From assembly GCA_047291315.1 (NCBI GenBank), contig JBDPYZ010000001.1, forward strand, positions 62,001-126,000: DNA of 64,000 nt, written 5' to 3'. Each line of letters begins with the position of its first letter. The stretch's first letter is position 1. This DNA is from Arsenophonus fragariae (lineage in GTDB: Bacteria; Pseudomonadota; Gammaproteobacteria; Enterobacterales; Enterobacteriaceae). Positions 10,466-18,970 of this stretch are shown piece after piece. Made by a program: the position numbers and the translations under genes. The notes beneath the pieces are model-generated. The model was not told where the DNA came from. It worked only from the letters and a program-made list of their open reading frames with translations, and did no database searches.

Positions 10466-11048
10466 TTATTGATGTTGATGCTGTTTTTGCAAGAATTTTA
10501 CCCCGAGATCAGGGAAATGGGTAAAGGCACCATCGACGTTAGCTTGGTTATAGATAATATCAAACAGTTGTTCACCGTTTTTCGGATAATTTGATAGCTT
10601 ATCAATCCGAATGGTATAGGGATGGACGACGTAGTTATTTTTGTGCGCATATTTAACCATCGCAGTAAGTTTTATTTTACCAGGCTTGGAGTTTTCACTA
10701 ATAAGCATGTGATAATCTGGCTTAATACCATCAGTATACATAGCGACTTCTTTCATTACTCCTGGTTTTAACATCCAGTCATAAATTATAGTTAGTCCAT
10801 GTACCGTTAGGCTGTTCTTCATAGGTTTCATGCCAGTCAGTGTAAGTAATTAATTGAACCAGTTTTAAATCCATACCTAATTTAGGTAAAAGCTCATTTT
10901 TAATGCGTTTTAACTCATTAGCATCAAAACACTGGAGATAAACATTGTCGTTTTTCTTGCTGTACCCATATTGCTTCAATACTTTCAATACCCTAATCGA
11001 CATAATTAATAACATACTAGCAACTAAAGTATTTAATTTTATATTCAT
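10466..11048 (-). pseudogene. glpQ: glycerophosphodiester phosphodiesterase GlpQ, large internal deletion
   Basis: GlpQ is the periplasmic enzyme that releases glycerol-3-phosphate from deacylated phospholipids, for uptake by GlpT. The remnant keeps the signal-peptide start (MNIKLNTLVASMLLIMS) joined directly to VLKVLKQYGYSKKND, which in the intact protein lies around residue 190. The N-terminal half with the catalytic histidines and metal ligands is gone. A second break near 10780–10830 changes frame before YDWMLKPGVMKEVA and the C-terminus HFPDLGVKFLQK. It lies just downstream of intact glpT, the usual glpTQ order. Confidence 0.93.
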
Positions 11049-11146
11049 TAGTATAATTTCCTTTATTATGATTGAGGAAATAAGAGATAAAGTGAGTTCT
11101 CCTTTTTGCCGAATTTATTAATTGAGATAGTAGATTTATGAAAAAA

Positions 11147-12499
11147 TTAGCCATGTTGCTCCATCATTTGGCGCTTATGTCTATTTTCACTTAGCATTGC
11201 GATAAACAACAAAATAACAGAAACTACACTACCGCCAATCATGATCATGAAACCGCCATTCCAGCCGAAATAGTCCACGGTATAACCAACAATAGCGCTT
11301 GCGCCTACCGAACCACCAAGATAACCAAATAAACCGGTAAAACCAGCAGCGGTGCCAGCTGCTTTTTTAGGCGCTAATTCAAGAGCATGTAAACCGATGA
11401 GCATAACTGGGCCGTATATTAGGAAGCCAATGATTAACATACAAGCCATGTCAATTTGAGGATTTCCTGGAGGATTGAGCCAGAAAGCAATAGTTGCAAT
11501 TGTTACTAATGCCATGAAAAATACGCCGGTGGCGCCGCGGTTTCCGTTGAAAACTTTATCTGATATCCAACCACAAAGTAGTGTGCCGGGAATACCTGCA
11601 TACTCATACAAAAAATATGCCCATGAAGATTTATCCATAGCAAAGTGTTTAACTTCACGTAAATAAGTTGGTGACCAGTCGAGTACGCCATAACGTAATA
11701 GGTATACAAAGACGTTAGCAAAAGCGATCATCCAGAGTAGCTTGTTAGGTAAAATATATTGCATAAAGATCTGCTTTGCAGTCAGCTCTTTTTCATCTTT
11801 AGCTGTATAATCAGGTGGGTAGTCATTTTTATATTCTTCAATTGGTGGTAAACCACTGGATTGTGGTGTATCACACATTAAAGCAAACGCAATTACAGCA
11901 ACTAAAATGGCGGCAAAAGCTGGCATATATAGAGCTGCTTTCCAGTCGTGGAACCATGCCATGCCTAATATAAATAATAAAGGAGGGATGCCACCACCAA
12001 CATTATGAGCACAGTTCCAAATCGAAACGATACCACCACGTTCTTTTTGTGACCACCAGTGAACCATTGTTCGACCACAGGGAGGCCATCCCATACCTTG
12101 AAACCAACCGCACAGGAAGAGTAGAACAAACATGATCATAATGCTTGAGGTTGCCCAAGGTACAAAGCCCATAATCAGCATTACTGAGGCGGATAAAATT
12201 AGTCCAGCAGGTAAAAATACTCTCGGATTTGAACGATCAGAGACTGCGCCCATGATAAATTTTGAGATACCATATGCAATTGAGATGCCTGATAGAGCAA
12301 AACCAAGATCACCTTTGGAAAAACCTTGCTCAATTAAATAGGGCATCGCTAATGCAAAATTCTTTCTAACTAGATAGTAGGCAGCGTAACCAAAGAAAAT
12401 ACCGAAGAAAATTTTCCAACGTAGGCGACGATAAAGTTGATCAATTTGATCTGCTGGAACTCTTTTGTTATGTGGTGCTGGCTTAAAAATACTTAACAT
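11147..12499 (-). CDS. glpT: glycerol-3-phosphate:phosphate antiporter GlpT
   Basis: GlpT is an inner-membrane major facilitator protein of the organophosphate:phosphate antiporter family, importing glycerol-3-phosphate for internal phosphate. The 450-residue sequence has the expected twelve membrane helices in two halves. The substrate-site arginines are visible: Arg45 in LVRKNF and the second in VYLLRYG. A histidine sits in NCAHNVGGG and the family signature is WFQGMGWPPCGRTM. It looks intact from MLSIFKPAPH to the end. Its usual partner glpQ, downstream, is dead, so substrate must now come as free glycerol-3-phosphate, perhaps from the host. A CRP-like site lies upstream. Confidence 0.98.
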   Translation of the reverse strand: MLSIFKPAPHNKRVPADQIDQLYRRLRWKIFFGIFFGYAAYYLVRKNFALAMPYLIEQGFSKGDLGFALSGISIAYGISKFIMGAVSDRSNPRVFLPAGLILSASVMLIMGFVPWATSSIMIMFVLLFLCGWFQGMGWPPCGRTMVHWWSQKERGGIVSIWNCAHNVGGGIPPLLFILGMAWFHDWKAALYMPAFAAILVAVIAFALMCDTPQSSGLPPIEEYKNDYPPDYTAKDEKELTAKQIFMQYILPNKLLWMIAFANVFVYLLRYGVLDWSPTYLREVKHFAMDKSSWAYFLYEYAGIPGTLLCGWISDKVFNGNRGATGVFFMALVTIATIAFWLNPPGNPQIDMACMLIIGFLIYGPVMLIGLHALELAPKKAAGTAAGFTGLFGYLGGSVGASAIVGYTVDYFGWNGGFMIMIGGSVVSVILLFIAMLSENRHKRQMMEQHG

Positions 12500-13044
12500 G
12501 ATTCCCCTTCTATAGCATTTAAACTTTTGCTATTAAGTAATAAGCAATTGCTAAAATGAAAAATGTGAGACGTTATTATTAGGTCTCTTTGTTAATCGCG
12601 CACTAAGATAACTCATGTTAATGCATATGTCTGCATATGAATAAGAAAATGTTATAAATTTGTGCGTAAATAGACAAATATATATTGGAGATAGAAATAC
12701 TTTTTAAGTATTCAAATATAAATGTGAGCTACGTCATAAATTTGTTAATTTTTATATAGAAAAAACTATTAATGTTCGTTTTATTTGTTAATAAATATTA
12801 ATGACCAAAAATTGATCATATTATGATAAATAATCACTAATTAGCTCGGCATAAAGCATGATGTTAATGTAAGGAAACCAAGGTGAGCAATTCACCTATA
12901 ACCAAGACAGATGGTAATTGTTATTGTTGGGCAATGGAGATTGTATAATTTGTGATTATACTAAGCTGTTGTATATCACTAAGTGGATAAGGTAATTCTC
13001 CATTCGATAAATAGTTTGTGGGTTAAGTAAATTTAAATTAATTA
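12500..13044. other. glpT upstream intergenic region
   Basis: These 545 bases lie between the glpT start and the yhhQ stop. In E. coli glpT is divergent from glpABC; no glpA sequence is left here. Apart from the CRP-like site at 12723–12738, the region is AT-rich. I see no protein-like frame. Confidence 0.5.
12723..12738 (-). promoter_or_regulatory. possible CRP site upstream of glpT
   Basis: The sequence TGTGA, six bases, then TCATA lies within A/T-rich flanks about 225 bases before glpT. It matches four of five positions in the second half of the CRP consensus. CRP control of glpTQ is known in E. coli. Whether this site acts on glpT or nothing at all is inference. Confidence 0.4.
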
Positions 13045-13716
13045 TTATTTGCTAGTTAGATAACAATTCTTTTCGTATTGATCATGGAAAAAGTAACTTA
13101 GAATGAAGTTCAATATCAATCCATAAGCAGGGAGAAAAAATAACAAACAAATAAATAACTTAAAGCTGTAATCGACTAAAGCAATTTCTACCCAGTTTGT
13201 CGCCATAAAAGGGTCTGTGCTGTGATAAAATGCAATGAAAAAGAAAGCAATAGTATCCAGTAGATTACCGAAAAACATTGCAGCAGTCGGGGCAATCCAC
13301 CAACGACGATAATTACGTAATTTATTGAATACAAAAATATCCATAATTTGGCCTAAAGCGTAAGCCATGAAGCTTGCCAGTGCAATTCGGGCAACAAATA
13401 AATTAAATTCATTTAGTGTGATAAATCCTTGCCATTGGCCCTGATAAAAAAATGCCGAAAGAATGTAAGAGACAAAAAGAGCCGGCAGCATAGCTGCAGC
13501 AATAATTCGTCGAGCGAGAGAAACGCCATAAATACGTACAGTTAGATCCGTTGTCAAAAAAATAAAAGGGAAAGTGAATGCTCCCCATGTGTTATGGAAG
13601 TCAAAAATGGTAATCGGCAATTGTACCAGATAATTACTGGAGGTAATAATCAAAATATGAAAAAAGGAAAGCCAGATTAGTGCTTTAATTCGCTGTTGTG
13701 GCGTCAATTCTAACAT
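13045..13716 (-). CDS. yhhQ: queuosine precursor (preQ0/preQ1) transporter YhhQ
   Basis: YhhQ (COG1738, queuosine precursor transporter family) is an inner-membrane carrier for 7-deazaguanine queuosine precursors that feed tRNA queuosine at position 34. The 223-residue protein has about six hydrophobic helices and the family stretches SNYLVQLPI, FPFIFLTTDLTVRIYG, ASFMAYALGQIMD and the FGNLLDTIAFFFIAF segment. Length equals the E. coli protein closely. It is intact from MLELTPQQRIKALIW to the stop. Its own promoter and a structured leader that resembles a preQ1-I aptamer lie directly upstream. It is separated from zntA by the broken tusA gene. Confidence 0.96.
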   Translation of the reverse strand: MLELTPQQRIKALIWLSFFHILIITSSNYLVQLPITIFDFHNTWGAFTFPFIFLTTDLTVRIYGVSLARRIIAAAMLPALFVSYILSAFFYQGQWQGFITLNEFNLFVARIALASFMAYALGQIMDIFVFNKLRNYRRWWIAPTAAMFFGNLLDTIAFFFIAFYHSTDPFMATNWVEIALVDYSFKLFICLLFFLPAYGLILNFILSYFFHDQYEKNCYLTSK

Positions 13717-13720
13717 ATTA

Positions 13721-13760
13721 TACCTTTTTGCTTAAATGGGAATGGGGTGAGGGAACCCAT
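13721..13760 (-). promoter_or_regulatory. candidate preQ1-I-like riboswitch before yhhQ
   Basis: Read on the minus strand, the leader has ATGGGTTCCCTCACCCCAT followed, 15 bases later, by AAAAAGG and the start codon. UGGG pairs with CCCA around a loop holding UUCCCUCA, and the loop CCU can pair with AGG of the ribosome site. That is the H-type pseudoknot layout of preQ1-I riboswitches, which are known upstream of COG1738 transporters. The linker before AGG is longer than usual, so this is a candidate only. Confidence 0.33.
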
Positions 13761-13782
13761 GATAATTTAATTTGCGCACCCC

Positions 13783-13811
13783 ATTATACACCTGAGATAA
13801 GGTAAAAGCAA
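13783..13811 (-). promoter_or_regulatory. sigma-70 type promoter of yhhQ
   Basis: On the minus strand TTGCTT (13811–13806) and a perfect TATAAT (13788–13783) are spaced by 17 bases. Transcription would start near 13776 and give a leader of about 60 bases before yhhQ. Confidence 0.6.
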
Positions 13812-13927
13812 AATAAGTAATAAAATTTTCTTATTTATTTTTATTTAATAAATGAAATGGCAGGCGAATTTATTTGATTTGTAATATAATTCCAACCAAT
13901 TAAATAGTCATTTAAAATGAAATACCT

Positions 13928-14175
13928 ATGCCAGATATTTTTACTAACCCAATCGAGCCCTTGATACACAAGGATTACGTTGTCCTGAACCAATTATGAT
14001 GATAAGAAAAATGGTTCGTCAGATGGCTGAAGGTGAAACGTTATTAATTAACGCTGATGATCCGGCTACAATCCTTGATATCCCTGCCTTTTGTCGTTTT
14101 ATGGAACATCAACTGCTAGCTGAAGCGATTCAGCAACCTTTTTACCTTTATTTGATCCCCAAGAAAGTTAACTAA
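13928..14175 (+). pseudogene. tusA: sulfur carrier TusA, single-base frameshift
   Basis: TusA carries persulfide sulfur from IscS to the TusBCD relay for 2-thiouridine in tRNA. The start at 13928 reads MPDIFTNPIEPL. The frame then changes at about 13962, where one base seems to be missing, and the true frame continues DTQGLRCPEPIMMIRKMV, EGETLLINADDPAT, IPAFCRFMEHQLL to a stop at 14175. The sulfur-binding cysteine sits in RCPEP. With one base restored the product would be about 82 residues, the usual length. The gap to zntA is under 60 bases. A sequencing error cannot be ruled out because only one indel is needed. Confidence 0.85.
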
Positions 14176-14233
14176 TACTAAAAATAAAACGGTGTTAAAT
14201 AAAATAATATATAAATTATATTTAATAAAATGT

Positions 14234-16603
14234 TTATTTTGGGTGATGATCCTTCAATAAGCGGAGAGCATTTGCGGTCACTAATGTAGTGGCACCGGAA
14301 TCCGCTAAAACCGCCATCCATAAGCTGGTTATGCCTAATAAACTGGTCGCTAAGAAGATGGCTTTTAGTCCTAAGGCGATAGTAATATTTTGCCGAATAT
14401 TCGCTTTGGTTGCTCGTGATAACATAATGATCTCGGCTAATCCAGTTAATCGGTTATGAGTCAATGCCGCATCAGCGGTTTCAAGAGTGACATCCGTTCC
14501 GTTACCCATAGCAATACCAACCCTTGCCGCTCTCATTGCGGGAGCATCATTAATACCATCGCCAACCATCAGTGTATGATTGGTTTTACTGAATGCTATA
14601 ATCGCATTAACTTTATCCTCGGGTAATAGCCCTGCGCGATAATCTAAACCAATTTTTTGCGCAATGGTTTTAGCTGCCAGTGGGTTATCACCTGTTAGCA
14701 TGACGGTTTTAATACCAAGTTTTTGCAGCTTATTAACGGCATCAATGGCATCTGAGCGTAATGTATCTTGCATAGCAATAACGCCAAGTAGCTTATTATC
14801 GACTAATACCACAACAACGGTTTTACCTTGATTTTCAAGTGATTTTACGGTTTGTTGCCATTTTATGGTTAATATATCGTCAGATAGTTTATTCGGTGTT
14901 GATAACATAATATGTTTACCAGCCAAATAACCCTCCACCCCAATACCGGCCATTGCTCTATGATTTTGGGCTGGTTCCACTTTTATTTTTAGTGTTTCGG
15001 CTTTGGCCAAAATCGCTTTTGCCAAAGGATGGTGTGATCCGCTTTCGACTGAAGAGGTAAATTGCAATAGTGTTTCCTGAGTCACTGTTTCAACCGTCAT
15101 GATGTCAGTAACTTGCGGTTTGCCTACGGTAAGTGTACCGGTTTTATCTAAGGCAACTTGAGTCACTGAACTTAATTGCTCTAAGGCTGCGCCCCCTTTA
15201 ATAAGTGCTCCTCGACGGGTTGCTGCGGCCAGGGCAGAAGTAATTGCCGCCGGAGTAGAGATCACTAAGGCACAAGGACAGCCGATTAACAGCAAGGTTA
15301 GACCACGATAGAGCCATATGTCCCAAGATTGAGCAAAAAATAGTGGCGGAATAATAATAACCAATGTAGCGACTAATATAATAAGGGGCGTGTAAATTTG
15401 GCTAAAACGATCAATAAATCGTTCAATAGGTGCGCGGCGCTCTTCAGCTTCCTCGATTAATATCATAATGCGATCGATCGCATTTTGACCTTGTTCGGAT
15501 ATCACTTTCATTTGTATAGTACGATCGATGGAAAGTGCGCCTGCTAATACTTTTTCACTAGTTTTTCTTTCAATAGGAATCGATTCACCCGTTAATGCAC
15601 TTTCATCAAAACTGGCAAATTCATGCAGTAATTCTGCATCGGTTGGTAAACGACCGCCAGGAACGATTTCAATAATATCGCCTGGTTGTAATGTTGAGAC
15701 AGGAACAATGGTCTTTACACCATTTTTAATTAGCGACGCTTGTTCAGGGATAAGGGCCATTAAACTACTGATACCTCGACGCGCGCGCCCAGCGGCATAT
15801 GACTCTAATTTTTCTCCTAACATAAATAACAACAGTACCATTGCGGCTTCTTCGCTGGCATTAATGAATAATGCACCTATTGCTGCAACACTCATTAATG
15901 TTTCTATCGTAAAAAAAGCATCTGAGCGTATCAACTGTATTGCTCTAACTGTAATCGGATAGAGTCCACATAATGTTGTTAGAATAAAAGCAATTTGTCC
16001 TATTTTTACATCAATGAAGGAAACTCCCCAACTGATTAACATTAAAAATATTAAAATAATTATAGGCTTAGATTCACTAAATGGATTGTTTTGCCTCTTT
16101 TTTGTTGTAGATTTGAGTGTATTGAGGTTATATAATTTGAAGCCAACTTGTTGCACGGCTTTGATAACATTATCACGAACATCATCATCAGCATAGACAA
16201 TTAATTTTTCGGTTGTAAATAGCACTTTTACTTGTTTGACATGATTGACTTTGCTGACGGCAATTTCAATTTTACGCGCGCAGCTGGCACAGTCCATACC
16301 GGTTATAATCCAGTGGAAGTGCTGCTTTCCTTTTGATATCAAGGCATTACTTTCTTCGGATGTAAGTGAATGTTCACTTATACAGTTATGTTTATTGTTA
16401 TCATTACATACATGCTGATCAATAAGATTAGTATTACTTTTCGCAGGATGATGCTCTTCATGAGCTGTGCTTTTGGCTGATAGCGATACTGTTTTTTTGC
16501 TATGTTTTTGACCACTAACTTTCTTTTTATCGCTGCAGCAACCACTTGTTGTGCAACATTGTGTAGTATGCTTATGTTGTTGTTTATGGGTATGTGCACA
16601 CAT
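14234..16603 (-). CDS. zntA: zinc/cadmium/lead-exporting P1B-type ATPase ZntA
   Basis: ZntA pumps Zn2+, Cd2+ and Pb2+ out across the inner membrane. The chosen start at 16603 has a strong GGGGG ribosome site; an in-frame GTG ten codons earlier lacks one. Domains in order: an unusually His/Cys-rich leader of about 110 residues (13 His and 7 Cys before the metal-binding domain), an HMA domain with GMDCASC, paired membrane helices, the actuator TGES, the metal-path CPC in LLIGCPCALVISTPAA, the phosphorylation motif DKTGTLT, and GDGINDAPA in the P-domain. At about 789 residues it exceeds E. coli ZntA (732), mainly because of the leader. A ZntR-type promoter lies upstream. Confidence 0.98.
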   Translation of the reverse strand: MCAHTHKQQHKHTTQCCTTSGCCSDKKKVSGQKHSKKTVSLSAKSTAHEEHHPAKSNTNLIDQHVCNDNNKHNCISEHSLTSEESNALISKGKQHFHWIITGMDCASCARKIEIAVSKVNHVKQVKVLFTTEKLIVYADDDVRDNVIKAVQQVGFKLYNLNTLKSTTKKRQNNPFSESKPIIILIFLMLISWGVSFIDVKIGQIAFILTTLCGLYPITVRAIQLIRSDAFFTIETLMSVAAIGALFINASEEAAMVLLLFMLGEKLESYAAGRARRGISSLMALIPEQASLIKNGVKTIVPVSTLQPGDIIEIVPGGRLPTDAELLHEFASFDESALTGESIPIERKTSEKVLAGALSIDRTIQMKVISEQGQNAIDRIMILIEEAEERRAPIERFIDRFSQIYTPLIILVATLVIIIPPLFFAQSWDIWLYRGLTLLLIGCPCALVISTPAAITSALAAATRRGALIKGGAALEQLSSVTQVALDKTGTLTVGKPQVTDIMTVETVTQETLLQFTSSVESGSHHPLAKAILAKAETLKIKVEPAQNHRAMAGIGVEGYLAGKHIMLSTPNKLSDDILTIKWQQTVKSLENQGKTVVVVLVDNKLLGVIAMQDTLRSDAIDAVNKLQKLGIKTVMLTGDNPLAAKTIAQKIGLDYRAGLLPEDKVNAIIAFSKTNHTLMVGDGINDAPAMRAARVGIAMGNGTDVTLETADAALTHNRLTGLAEIIMLSRATKANIRQNITIALGLKAIFLATSLLGITSLWMAVLADSGATTLVTANALRLLKDHHPK

Positions 16604-16656
16604 AGTATCTATCCCCCTTTTTAATTCAGTCACTTAAAATTTCGTTTCTATGCTTT

Positions 16657-16688
16657 ACTTTACACCTTAAAGTTAACTCTAAAGTCAA
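16657..16688 (-). promoter_or_regulatory. MerR-type zntA promoter with ZntR-like operator
   Basis: On the minus strand a -35 TTGACT (16688–16683) and -10 TAAAGT (16662–16657) are 20 bases apart, the over-long spacing typical of MerR-family promoters. Within the gap lies an imperfect 22-base dyad (16664–16685): ACTTTAGAG, TTAA, CTTTAAGGT. It agrees with the E. coli ZntR operator at 14 of 22 positions. Zinc-bound ZntR would be expected to untwist it. No zntR gene is in this window. Confidence 0.75.
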
Positions 16689-16759
16689 ACATATAAAGAG
16701 GGGATTATTTGATAAAAAGTGCTATTTAGGTGGAAAATAGTTATCAATCTTTTGCTAAT

Positions 16760-17386
16760 TTATAAGTAAAGCGAGCGTACAATTAAAAATTGACCAATAA
16801 AATAGCAAGCGGTAATTGTAGCCTTAGAAGCTTTAAATGGATAACGAAAATTGGCGATCAGCCATATACTGTTGGCAATAAAAAGTAAAAATGCACCTAT
16901 CATAATGGAGAAATTATGTTCTCTTGCTAGGCCGAAATATTGTTCACCCGCTGTCCATGCCATAATGAATGACATTGATAGTAGAAAAATGGCAGGCGCA
17001 CGTAATGACCCAGGAGCCCAGATTATAATTAATACAATGATACTGAGGATCAGTAAGATAGCCAGTAATGGCAAGTAAAAAGTTAAATTCACCTGCATAG
17101 CAAAACTTATGGTATAAAGCAGGTAGCTGAGAGACAGCAAGAAAATAGTTGGTAATAAGCGTTCACTGGAAAGCATTTGCCAGCTATCAGCAATTAGCAT
17201 CACGAATAGACCCGCCATAATCAGGTAGCCGGAAGGATCAGTAATATCGGCACTCCAGGCCCAAAATACTAGCAATAATAGAGTAACTGGACGAAACAGC
17301 CAGCATTGCCATTTTGGACCGCGATAGGCAGCATCAATATAGAGCCAACCAGAAAATAACACAGCAAGAAATGGCCAACTGATCAT
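16760..17386 (-). CDS. yhhN: YhhN family (TMEM86-like) membrane protein
   Basis: A hydrophobic protein of 208 residues with about eight membrane segments, from MISWPFLAVLFSGWLYID to the conserved C-terminus FLIVRSLYL. It belongs to the YhhN/TMEM86 family. Animal members are lysoplasmalogenases, but the bacterial role is not established. YIDAAYRGPKW and LLYTISFAMQ are family stretches. The frame extends nine codons further upstream, but the start at 17386 follows a GGGG ribosome site and gives exactly the family length. It lies behind zntA on the same strand order as in E. coli. Confidence 0.92.
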   Translation of the reverse strand: MISWPFLAVLFSGWLYIDAAYRGPKWQCWLFRPVTLLLLVFWAWSADITDPSGYLIMAGLFVMLIADSWQMLSSERLLPTIFLLSLSYLLYTISFAMQVNLTFYLPLLAILLILSIIVLIIIWAPGSLRAPAIFLLSMSFIMAWTAGEQYFGLAREHNFSIMIGAFLLFIANSIWLIANFRYPFKASKATITACYFIGQFLIVRSLYL

Positions 17387-17461
17387 GGTTTCCCCACTAA
17401 TTAAAAAGGTCAATTAGAAATTATTGATCCTATTAAAGGATAGACAATAATAGTTACTAGT

Positions 17462-17845
17462 TACATGAATAATGAAAGCTTGAAAAATATTGTGAATAAA
17501 TCGATTATTACCATTATTATGCTAGCGGCGAAATGTTTTTTGATCAACATCGGCAAAATGTAATTAATGATAATTCTCCTATTATCAGTTATTAAGTTGA
17601 ATTAAGTTGAGGTTATTGATAAGAAGGGTTATCCCTATCCTAATATGCGTTCTCGTTAACGAGAGGTTGTTACCCCTGAAACTTTTCGTTATGCATATTT
17701 TCAGCGACTATCGGCTAGTGAGGTGATAAAGATTTTGGTTAAAAAGGAGAAAGAATACAATACGATTAAAAAAGGGGATAGAGGTACGCTTTATATGCAG
17801 GGCATAAGATTTGTTCGCTTTGAAGTTAAAGCCAATGAAAAATAG
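17462..17845 (+). pseudogene. yhhM: YhhM (DUF2500) remnant
   Basis: Fragments on the plus strand match a small DUF2500 membrane protein: FFDQHRQNVINDN, KKGYPYPNMRSR followed by a stop and REVVTPETFRYAYF, then after a frame change EYNTIKKGDRGTLYMQGIRFVRFE and the stop at 17845. At least two stops and one frame change are present. The N-terminal membrane segment is poorly preserved. Position between yhhN and yhhL agrees with E. coli gene order. Function in relatives is unknown. Confidence 0.8.
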
Positions 17846-17898
17846 CTAAATTCATCAGCCAATAATGCATGGCCCTTATAATAGCTTGCGGTTTATTT

Positions 17899-18178
17899 TT
17901 ACAATTTGTCAGTTTTTTGTCTTTTTTGCCAGGTTAAAAGTTCAAAAACACCGAAGAGAAAGATTTTTATTTGTAGCCAACGAGGATGTTTTTTTTGTTT
18001 TTGCAAAAGCGGCTTTCAAAAAAATGGCTTGCATAGCATGCATAAAAATGATTGTTATATCTATAAAATATTTTAATGGTTTAGGAAACGGATGGATTAA
18101 ATTAAAAATCATGAATCTCCAAACAAAAATCGTTAATAATTTTCCAGCGTATATTAAAAAATGATATTTTCTAACTAA
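17899..18178 (-). pseudogene. yhhL: YhhL (DUF1145) remnant
   Basis: Directly after rsmD on the minus strand, fragments of a small membrane protein can be read: LIHPFPKPLKYFIDITIIFMH, AMQAIFLKAAFA and, in the next frame, IKIFLFGVFELLTWQKRQK ending at 17899. These are hallmarks of the DUF1145 family, normally cotranscribed with rsmD. The start is eroded and at least one frame change separates the halves. Function in relatives is unknown. Confidence 0.75.
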
Positions 18179-18757
18179 TCATTGATGACGAATATAAAGA
18201 CAGTAAGCGACTTGCCCTGAGATCCTTTTACGGTGAAGTTGCCAATTTTTAGGTAATATTGCTAAATTAGCTTCTGCTTCTTCTTCAACATATATCCAAC
18301 AGTTTTCGGTTAACCAACCATTCTGTTCTAATAACAAAGCTGTTTGTTCCAATAGATCTTTACGAAAAGGTGGATCAAGAAAAATAACATCATAGGCTGT
18401 GCCTGCCTGCGCCAGATAATTCAATGTATTGCTATTAATCATTTGTGCGTTTTTTGCCTCTAATTTAGCTAGATTGGCCGCAAGTTGTTTTGCGACGGGG
18501 CGCTCTAATTCAATTAAGGTAGCTGAAGCGGCATAGCGAGAAAGTGCTTCAATAGCTAAAGCGCCACTGCCAGCAAAGCAGTCAAGACAGCGAGCCTCTT
18601 GAATAACCGGTATTAACCAATTAAATAAAGTTTCTCTGATCCTATCTGTAGTGGGGCGTAAGCCCTCACTATCAAAAACAGGTAGTTTACGTCCTCGCCA
18701 TTTCCCGCCAATGATACGAATTTGGCCACGTAATGCAGATTGTATTTTTCTTGCCAT
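18179..18757 (-). CDS. rsmD: 16S rRNA m2G966 methyltransferase RsmD
   Basis: RsmD transfers a methyl group from SAM to N2 of G966 in helix 31 of 16S rRNA, late in 30S assembly. The 192-residue protein is a Rossmann-fold methyltransferase. The SAM-binding motif I is LDCFAGSGALAIEALSR (about residues 58–74), and the catalytic tetrapeptide is DPPF, in VIFLDPPFRKDLL. The N-terminal IRIIGGKWRGRKLPV and LRPTTDRIRETLFNWL are family signatures. It starts divergently from ftsY, about 210 bases apart, as in E. coli. The gene appears intact. Confidence 0.97.
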   Translation of the reverse strand: MARKIQSALRGQIRIIGGKWRGRKLPVFDSEGLRPTTDRIRETLFNWLIPVIQEARCLDCFAGSGALAIEALSRYAASATLIELERPVAKQLAANLAKLEAKNAQMINSNTLNYLAQAGTAYDVIFLDPPFRKDLLEQTALLLEQNGWLTENCWIYVEEEAEANLAILPKNWQLHRKRISGQVAYCLYIRHQ

Positions 18758-18970
18758 AATTTACATAGTTTAGTCATTACAGTTTGTTAATATAGGTAAT
18801 AATAATGCCAATATTTATAGACAGCATGTACAACATGAAAATTATCGCTAATTTAACATGAAATGGGTGTCAGATATGTGTTGCAATCAAATCAAATGAT
18901 ACACTGCCAACATATTTTTATTATTTACATTGGTAACACCATATTTTTACCGCTAGGAGTGTAATGGCAG

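Noticed and set aside
13955..13970. Programmed frameshift in tusA
   Set aside because: There is no slippery heptamer or following structure, and TusA is not known to use recoding; a plain deletion or sequencing error is simpler.
17865..18164. 99-codon plus-strand open frame
   Set aside because: It is the opposite strand of the yhhL remnant, which reads as a known family on the minus strand.
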